From: Silene conica
Lineage: Eukaryota; Streptophyta; Magnoliopsida; Caryophyllales; Caryophyllaceae
NCBI GenBank assembly: GCA_029255685.2
Contig: CM055313.2
Span: 28,206,579 to 28,270,578, forward strand
DNA length: 64,000 bases
Direction of reading: 5' to 3'
Shown here piece by piece: positions 56,683-64,000 of the stretch (position 1 is the first letter of the stretch; each line of letters starts with the position of its first letter). A program made the translations under genes and the position numbers. The notes beneath the pieces were generated by a model. That model was not told the origin of the DNA. It made no database searches and was given only the letters and a program-made list of their open reading frames with translations.

Positions 56683-58123
56683 AAGATGCTCTTTTCCATA
56701 AGCTATAAGCTATTTTATGATGTGTCCTTGTGCACATATCCTATTTTGAGATCCCAATTTTTTACTTAGAACGACAGTATCCGTCTTATACAATAAGATG
56801 GGTCGGATCATACCGATATACCCAACTTATAAATTGGGGACATAATTATCCTCTATTTCTTCCATAATCCTTGAAGTGAATTAAATACATATTGACTTAT
56901 TATTCATAATTGAATAATTTGAAGGAGGTTGAAGGAAGGTAAAGATGTTGGCGATAAAGGGTAGTTAGAGAGAATTAGGCTAATGGATTTTAGGCATTAA
57001 TGATTAATGAAGAAGCTGAAACACGCTGTGGCCCCTTCAAGTTTTGAGCTTTTCACTCTTGTGAGTATTCCACTTTTTCTATTCCTTACTTTTTGTCATA
57101 TGTGTTTCTTCCAAAATTGTTACTGTAACTTGATTATTTAGGTGCTTAGGTTACCGTTCCAATTATTTGTTTACCTTGATCGAAACACTCTTAGAAATAA
57201 TATAAAAGCTAAATACATGATTGAGACGGAGGAGTGTTATTTAATAAAAAATGGGGATGAAACATTAGTACTTGAATCAGGATTTATTTACCTTCGACTG
57301 AAATACTCGTTAGAAATAATATAAAAGTAAATAAATGATTAGGACGGAGCAGTATTATATAAAACATTGTCTCATTTGATTGAAGATTGCATTTTCAGTA
57401 AATATTGTATGAAATATCCTTCACAAATTCTCATTTATGACGGAGATATTTATCGCAAACTTGCGACGGGGTCAAATATTTCACTTTGGTAGGATAAGAC
57501 AAGCCAATTGAGATTTTCTATACTTTGTCTTATTCATCTAAGTGGGAGAACTTGACCCATTAAATGCTTGTAACGGATATATCCGTCGCAAGGGAGACTT
57601 ACTGAATATCCTTACCCTGGTTCGAAAGTAAATGGGGACAATAAAAACGGGATGAAACGTTGGTAATTGCATCAGGATCAGTAGTAACATGGGGTGATAT
57701 CGGATGAAACAATAATTTTGATGAAACAGATGATTATTTATACTAATACAGTACTAATTCAACTTCCCCAACAACTTTGTGATTCTCTTTGATTCCTTTG
57801 TTTTTCGGAGAAATCAATGAATAATATTATTGCTGTATTGCTACCTCATTGTTCGAGAAGATGTCTTGAACTTTCGTGGTTTTAAGTGCTTTATGTGCCC
57901 GGAGTAATATTTAAGGATTTCGCCGTGCTGCTTTGTCAGATATCAGTTTCACACTTATAGCTTTGATAGTATCACATGCTTTTTTTAATTACCCACTTGT
58001 TATTTCAGTCATTTTTAAACTCGTCTTTCGGCTTTGAAGGTAACAAATCACTACTGAGATTTACACCAGCACTTACATCTCCTAAGCAGTGTAAACCTTC
58101 CTTTTTGAAAAAAAAAAATAACA
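56683..58123 (+). promoter_or_regulatory. Upstream region of the CNL gene
   Basis: 1.44 kb with no ORF of note. A diverged direct repeat lies at 57182-57356 (two units containing TTAGAAATAATATAAAAG and GACGGAG, about 120 bp apart), and a possible MITE with TTGCGACGG-like ends at 57440-57595. The 30 bp before the start are CTTTTTGAAAAAAAAAAATA then ACAATGG, a good plant initiation context. No TATA box can be assigned with confidence. Confidence 0.45.
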
Positions 58124-61100
58124 ATGGCTGAAATTGGGATCACTATTGCAGCAAAACTGATTGAAGTGGTGGGGTCTAAGGCCATTCGAGAGGTTTGCTC
58201 GATATGGGGCTACAAATCTGAGCTTGATGACCTCACAGAGACCATCACTACCATCAGGAATGTCCTCCTGGACGCTGAGTCTAAGGATCAGCTCAACCAT
58301 GGTGCACAACACTATATTGGGGAGCTCAAGGATGCTGTTTATGATGCTGATGATTTGTTCGATGAGTTTCTTACGCTTGCTCAGCTTAAGAAGCATAACA
58401 AAGATGCTAAGCTATCTGAAAAGGTACACGACTTCTTTTCCTCTAAGAAAAATAGCCTTAGTGTCGCGATTTCTATGTCTCGACAGGTTAAGAAACTTAG
58501 GAAGAAACTCGCTTGTATTGCCAGTAATCATAACACATTTGGGTTTACTGTTGACCCCCAACCTCTTAGGGAGAGAAGGGAAGAGACTTGTTCCTATGTG
58601 TATTCAGATGAGGTTGTTGGGAGGGAATGTGATCTGAGTAAGGTTGTCCGTATGCTTTTAGATCCTGATTCACAAGATAGAGTTTCACCCCTCTCTATAG
58701 TGGGAGTCGGAGGTTTGGGGAAAACTACGCTTGCCCAACTTGTGTTTAATGAAGAGAAAGTTAGGACGGGGTTTCCTTTGAGGTTATGGGTTTGTGTGTC
58801 GGATGAAAACAAGGAGGATTTTGACGTGAAAACAATTCTTGCTAGGATTCTAGAATCAGCGTCTGGTGACAAACACGCTGGTTTGTCAATGGATTTGGTA
58901 CAAAGGAAACTTCTAGGTTTGTTAGGAGGGAGAAGATGCTTCCTAGTTCTAGATGATGTATGGAATGAAAATCGTGAAAAGTGGCTTGATTTAAGAAAAT
59001 TCTTAATGAGTTGTGGAGGAGGAAGTAGGATTTTGGTTACCACACGTTCTAAAAGGACGGCAATGATGGTTGATGAGGAGAATATATATGAGCTAAAAGG
59101 TTTGTCTCCCGAAAATTCATGGCGTTTATTTGAGATGACGGCATTTGGGGAAAAGGTGAGACAAGATGTGAATTCTTCCGAATTAATTAAACTTGGTCAC
59201 AAGATTGTTGAGCAATGCTCTAATGTTCCTCTTGCTATTAAAGTTGTGGGTACGCTCTTATATGGGCAAAATGAAAGTAAATGGAGATTCATTCAAGAAT
59301 ATGGATTATCCAAGCTTAATGATGAAGATAATAAGGTTATGTCTATCCTGAAACTTAGTTATGATAATCTTGAATCTCCGTTGAAGACTTGCTTTACCTA
59401 TTGTGCATTGTTCCCCAAGGATGTCATAATAGAGAAGAAAAAGTTGATTTGGCTTTGGATGGCACAAGGATACATAGTTCCATCTGATGTAAGTCAGAGC
59501 ATGGAAGATGTTGGGGAGGAGTATTTCTCAACCCTGTTACGGAGAAGCTTTTTTCAAGATGTAAAAAAGAATAACATTGGAGGTGTTGAATCATTCAAAA
59601 TTCATGACTTGATTCACGATGTTGCTCAAAAGGTAGCAAGAAAGGGTGTTGTTGCTGTTAGTTCTATCCAAGCCGTTCTAGGAGATGAAGCGCATCACAT
59701 ATTTCACACGGGAAGTAAATGTAACACTACCATCTTCTCAAAGAGTAAGATCCGCTCTTATGTGCGAAATGGGTTTGAGATCAACTTTCCAGTAGCTAAG
59801 CTGGTAGAAAACTGGAATTTTCTTAGGACATTGGATCTGCATGACTTAGACATACAGACGTTGCCAAATTCAATAGGTAAACTGCTGCATTTAAGGTATC
59901 TCGATCTATCTTATAATAAGCGTCTGGCAGTGCTACCTGATTCAATTACAAAGTTGTATAATCTGCAAACCTTAGATCTTCGTGAGTGCTCGGGCTTGGT
60001 AGAGTTGCCGATGGGTTTGGCCAAATTGGCAAATCTTAGGCACTTGGATTTAACTTTGTGTATTAAGTTGAGTCACATGCCATCTAGTCTAGACAAATTG
60101 AGTTGCCTATGTATTCTTACAGAGTTTGTGGCAAGCGAGGGAAGTTCTGTTGGAGAGCTAGAAAATTTGAAAAAACTGAACCTAAGAGGGCTTCTTCAGA
60201 TTCAATTTACTAAAAACTTCAAGGGTGCCATGGACAGTAGGGACTTATATTTGAAAAGTATGACGCGGCTTGAGTTACTATACATAGGCATGTTAAGGTG
60301 TGAAAACCCTGAAAAAATGCTTGAAAATTTGGAGCCACCTCCCTCTCTGAAGGGACTCCGATTGTGGATGTACTATGGAGCTTCGCTTCCATCAGGGTGG
60401 TGGGGAGTGGGAAAAGAAGGTAATTGGGCCACCTTTCTGCCAAATCTTGTCTTGGTTGAGATTACCAGTTGTTCCAACTTGTTGCATTTGCCTTGTTTAA
60501 GCAAGTTACTCCATCTCAAGATACTCTCACTTGGGTGGTTGACCAAATTGGAGTACATAGAAGATTCTACCCATAAAGGCAGTTGTACAACAGTGTTTTT
60601 CCCTTCTCTTGAGAGACTTGAAATTAAAGGAATGAACGAGTTGAGAGGATGGTGGAGAGGGGAAGACAGAGACTGCAACAATAGTTCAGATTCCTATTTT
60701 TCCCGGCTCTCTGTGTTGGAGATTTACAAATGTAAAAAGCTAACATCATTTCCTGCTTGTATGAGCCTAGAAGAGCTCACTTTGCAAGGTGTGAACAGAA
60801 AATTACGGATCACGAGTTTGGGTAAGGGTAACAACTCGATCAAATTAAAGGCAGTGAAATTAAGCGACCTTGATTACCTGAAATCACTGAACACGGAAGA
60901 TCTAGCTAGCATTTGTATATCTGTAAATGATGAAATAAAGAGTTTGTCAGAAGTAGGGGACGCATTCAAGGGATGTCCTTCCCTACGGAGCCTTACAATT
61001 ATGTTTTGTGATAGGTTGAGGTCACTTGAAGGAGCTGGGTGGGAGGATCTAACAGCTTTGGTTTCGCTAAGTTTATGTGGACTCCCCAAATTGACATTCT

Positions 61101-61271
61101 TAGGAAGAGCACAGGTAGAAGAAGAGGATGAGGAGGAGGAGGTGGTGGAGGAGGGGGAGGGAAAAACTGTGAGGCAATTGATATCCCAATTGAAAACCCT
61201 TGCGGAAGTATTTCAATATATAGAAGTAATAACAGAAAAAGAAGCAGATAATGAAGAGGAAGAAGAAGGTA

Positions 61272-61309
<38 letters not shown>

Positions 61310-61666
61310 ATGCCATGGAGATCCATTGGGGGAAGACTTCAAACCCTATCATTAGCACTTCTGGACATGAAGAAGCTGCCAAAGGGGATGCGATATTTGA
61401 CTTCCCTCGAAAACTTAGAAATTAGTTGGTGTGAGCATCTTAAATCGCTCCCGCAAGTGATAAGATGCTTGTCGTCTCTTCGATCCCTTCGCATACGTAA
61501 CTGCCAGAAGCTCAAATTAGATGCAGAGATATTGCGGGACCTCACCTCCTTGCAGTATCTGGAGGTGCGGAAGTGTGCACGTATAGCCCGAAGATTCCAA
61601 GATTCAAATGACCCCCTTGCTGCCCTGCTCCAACATATTCCCTCCGTTGTCATACGGGCAGATTAA
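58124..61666 (+). CDS. CC-NB-LRR (CNL) disease-resistance protein, RGA type
   Basis: Intact single-exon gene, 1180 residues, an intracellular immune receptor of the plant NLR class that would sense a pathogen effector directly or through a guarded host protein. Residues 1-150: Rx-type coiled coil with AVYDADDLFDEF (71-82) in the EDVID position. NB-ARC: P-loop GVGGLGKTT (194-202), kinase-2 LVLDDVW (274-280), RNBS-B SRILVTTR (301-308), GLPL replaced by NVPLA (367-371), RNBS-D CFTYCALFPK (423-432), MHD replaced by IHD (493-495). LRRs run from about 565 to the end. An acidic insert (about 998-1062) ending in twelve Asp splits the LRR region. The start is the first ATG in ACAATGG context. The effector recognised is unknown. 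No frameshift or stop, so probably functional. Confidence 0.95.
61274..61309 (+). repeat. (GAT)12 coding microsatellite in the CNL gene
   Basis: Twelve in-frame GAT codons encode Asp 1051-1062, next to Glu-rich stretches. Length changes would add or remove aspartates without breaking the frame. Confidence 0.95.
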
Positions 61667-62971
61667 GTAATTAACTGCTGAAACGTGATTCACACTCAGT
61701 TCTTCTTCTTCAGTTATGTTTAAATTTAGTGTTCAGTAATTTTATTATTCTCTCCACTTAGATTAATTTCGTCAATGAGTCTGTTAAGAAACGGTCTCAC
61801 GCGAGGCCATTTACAAATACCAGGCACTTGTATATTTGTCATTTACTTGTGTGATAAATGTTGTCGGACTAAGTTATGAAACTATTTCATTTAAGTATTA
61901 CTTGGCGTGTTTAGTCTTGAAAATTGTCGATTACGTTTATTCATGCCTCTGTTATTAATGTTTGAACGATCTGTGATTGTGAGATTTCACCTATCCAGAA
62001 GAGCAATTACTGATGCTACAAAAGGTCTCAAATTCCTGATGGAAAAAGAGAACTGATTGAGAATGTGCACTGACTGCTTCCTTGAATTAAAGCATATAAA
62101 TTTCCTGACATTATAGCTTGTTTCATTTACCCATTTTAACTATGAAGCTTGTTCATATAGTGCCTTGGATTGGAATTCTTTATTCTTTGTTTTACCCTCG
62201 GAGGAACTTCAGGGTTAGAGAAAGTGAACATGGGTTCTTTATTCTCCCTGAATACAACCCACGAGAAGGTTGCCGAGATAGCCCAATGCTTGCGTATTTG
62301 GTTGTCATAATTATTTTGTACTCCTTGAGAACAAATATCCATTGATAAACCATTTATTTTTGTAAATGATTTTATTTTTATTTTTTGTGTTATGTGGGTT
62401 GTCTGTTGATCACAGCATTGGTATTCCTGGCGATTGATACAGCTGCTGTCAAATGCCCTGTTGGTGCCTGTCATATACCGTTACATCATTGTTCTCGCTT
62501 TCATAATTCTCTGCAAGTCTCTGTGATGCTTTAAAGGATACAGTTGGAAATTTTCGAGTCATTAAACTTGAAGGCTTGAAGCTAATAAACATAGCATTGA
62601 TCTTTTGCTCAGCTCTCTTCTCGGCTTTGGGAATTCCGTTGTTGATCTTTCATTCTGTAGAGCCATTTTATGCAACTTTTAACTGTAGCAGGGGTGAAGT
62701 ATGTTATAGCTTATAAGGGTGATCAGCGGTGCAAAACGATTTCAGCGGCCTACGTAGAGTGTGTTATAAGGGTCAGGGGGAGGTCTACCCTGCTACTGTA
62801 GTACTTGGTGATAAATGCCGCCTTAATTTGTTTAACCCTCTTAGGCATGTGGACGATGTATCTATTTGCGGTAGGTCTTACTTGAGACATCTTAAAATAA
62901 AAATAATGCTCTCACAATCTTATTTTATTCTCATTTTTTTTTAAAAATTAAGGTCTTAAATTCTCGGTGGT
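61667..62971 (+). other. Downstream region of the CNL gene, unassigned
   Basis: Probably CNL 3' UTR at first, then intergenic or intronic DNA. Segments near 62118-62345 and 62555-62700 could encode hydrophobic peptides (LINIALIFCSALFSALGIPLL), but no exon can be joined convincingly to the S-acyltransferase exons at 63607. A repeat-like phrase ACGGTCTCACGCGAGGCC occurs at 61791. Confidence 0.4.
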
Positions 62972-63211
62972 TTATTTGCTAGGCTGAAATGCAGGCCCAG
63001 ATAGATCAGTGGTATGTTGAGCTATTTTTACTACAGTTTCTCCTATAGCACCAAGCACTCCCTGACCCGTTTCTTTTGTCACACCAAGTTCGCCGCTCTC
63101 CTGAGATCTATCCATTGTTTTCCCTGCCTTCTGGTTGACCGTCTCCGTGGTTTTCTCGTATAACTTGTGCCTTGTCCCGCCACCTGAGGTAGGATACCTC
63201 GTCTCCTGTTC
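62972..63211 (-). CDS. LEA-like last exon, partial
   Basis: On the minus strand an acceptor (ATTGCAG) at 63212 opens a frame of about 79 residues ending in TAA at 62972. The peptide is hydrophilic, rich in Lys, Glu, Thr and Gly (KLYEKTTETVNQKAGKTMD, TGQGVLGAIGETVVKIAQ), in the style of LEA group proteins that protect cells during desiccation. The ATG-started frame reaching 63304 would run through what looks like intron. No upstream exon was found within the window, and the plus-strand S-acyltransferase exons occupy 63607-63929, so this may be a stranded exon or a nested antisense gene. The family call rests on composition and a few remembered phrases only. Confidence 0.35.
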   Translation of the reverse strand, partial: EQETRYPTSGGGTRHKLYEKTTETVNQKAGKTMDRSQESGELGVTKETGQGVLGAIGETVVKIAQHTTDLSGPAFQPSK

Positions 63212-63606
63212 CTGCAATAGTTCATTAGCACAATCAGTTTTAAGCATAAGCAACTTGATGCTTGAACACACGATATAAAGACACTCAGAAATCAACTTCG
63301 GCATATTGTGACTGCATCTCTTGTTTGTATTACTCGGCCTACATGACTACATCTTCTTCCTGGCAGTATATTCAGAAATCTAATCTATGGCTTATGCTAA
63401 CATCGCTTAGGTGCATGTTCTTTGATTGTATACAATTCAAGAAGAGGAATGAACGTTTCTTATTCTTGACTGAAAACAAAAAAATTCTATATTCAAATCT
63501 GTGCTCTTATGAGAGATTTACATGATGCTTAATGGCGCTTCTCTGAGTTTGTATTATCCTGTACTTTCTAGTAGCAGTTGGATTGACCATGTTCGTATTT
63601 GTGCAG

Positions 63607-63929
63607 AAAAACAAGTGGGATTTTTTCGTTTTCCTTTGCCTGGGATTTGCAACTTCAAGGGTCTCTGGGATTGTAGCTTTTCTAAGTATGTTACTGAACG
63701 ACGTACTGATGCGCTAGTTCCAAGATTATTCCGATTACATTTTCCCCTTTAATTAGATGATTCAACTGATGAAATTGCAGGAATTTTGATGGTTGTTTCA
63801 CCAATGTCATCTGGACAAGCATGGATGCATTGTATTGCAACTCAACATCCTGGGTTTATCGTCTTCTTGATCCTGGATTTCATAATATTCACTGCTTCTA
63901 CAACTCTGTCAGTCTCTCAAGCTAGCCAG
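63607..63929 (+). CDS. DHHC-type protein S-acyltransferase (ankyrin/TIP1-like), two exons, partial
   Basis: Exon 63607-63685 follows TTTGTGCAG and ends at AA/GTATGT. Exon 63781-63929 follows AAATTGCAG and ends at CAG/GTACGG. They join in frame. The first encodes KNKWDFFVFLCLGFATSRV, which in plant palmitoyltransferases directly follows the DHHC-CPW cysteine-rich core. The second encodes a transmembrane helix (PGFIVFLILDFIIFTASTTL) and ends SVSQASQ, a splice point like that in TIP1-like enzymes. The family attaches palmitate to cysteines at Golgi or other endomembranes. The catalytic DHHC exon is not visible between 61667 and 63606. Later exons lie beyond 64000. It could be intact with a distant upstream exon, or a fragment. 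Confidence 0.6.
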
Positions 63930-64000
63930 GTACGGTCATATTCATCTAGTAAGGGCAATATGGTTATTTTGTTTCCTTGCTCGAATTTGTCTCAATTTTA

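Noticed and set aside
60999..61382. Minus-strand ORF with a poly-His run
   Set aside because: Antisense shadow of the acidic GAT/GAG repeats in the CNL gene.
1..64000. tRNA, rRNA or telomeric repeats
   Set aside because: None recognised on either strand; matches to tRNA-complementary sequence are retroelement primer-binding sites.

Overview
This is a plant nuclear window, almost certainly a eudicot. The evidence is nested LTR retrotransposons with plant-type primer-binding sites, a CACTA transposon, MITEs, and a single-exon CC-NB-LRR resistance gene. A Retand/Tat-like element with antisense ORFs hints at Caryophyllales, because Retand was first described in Silene latifolia. That is only a weak inference.

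The left 55 kb (about 107-55339) is one nested insertion complex whose order can be read from target-site duplications (TSDs) and matching ends. From outside to inside: (1) a Mutator-like TIR element, arms at 107-438 and 54947-55339; (2) a minus-strand Tat/Retand-like Gypsy element at 439-54946, with gag and antisense ORF but no pol; (3) a solo Gypsy LTR at 5008-54247 (TSD CCCGA); (4) a plus-strand Athila element at 6942-53507 (TSD CTCAT) with broken gag-PR and no RT, RNase H or integrase; (5) a minus-strand LARD at about 19903-51500, inside the Athila 3' LTR; (6) a Copia-type gag-only element (TR-GAG) at 28802-50985 (TSD TTATC), inside the LARD 5' LTR; (7) a CACTA transposon at 46365-49919 (TSD TTG), inside the TR-GAG 3' LTR. 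Side branches are a tandem gag-PR Gypsy element (12814-18945), a solo Copia-like LTR (51771-53227) holding a MULE-type MITE, and two hAT MITEs. No recognisable reverse transcriptase or integrase was found, so every retroelement here looks non-autonomous.

The TR-GAG leader holds a near-perfect satellite: 583-bp units, about 13.8 copies, at 34538-42575. The array stops beside a good splice donor, about 120 bp before gag. The gag itself appears to have a spliced 3' exon. The LARD and solo-LTR families carry rows of hairpins with different stems around a constant loop motif (CCCTGCTCAG or CCCCGACTCAGG). This is the most unusual structure in the window.

The right 8.6 kb is low-copy sequence. It has a double MITE (55947-56679), an intact 1180-residue CNL gene (58124-61666) with a polymorphism-prone acidic repeat between LRRs, one antisense LEA-like exon (62972-63211), and two exons of an ankyrin/DHHC-type protein S-acyltransferase (63607-63929) that runs off the right edge.
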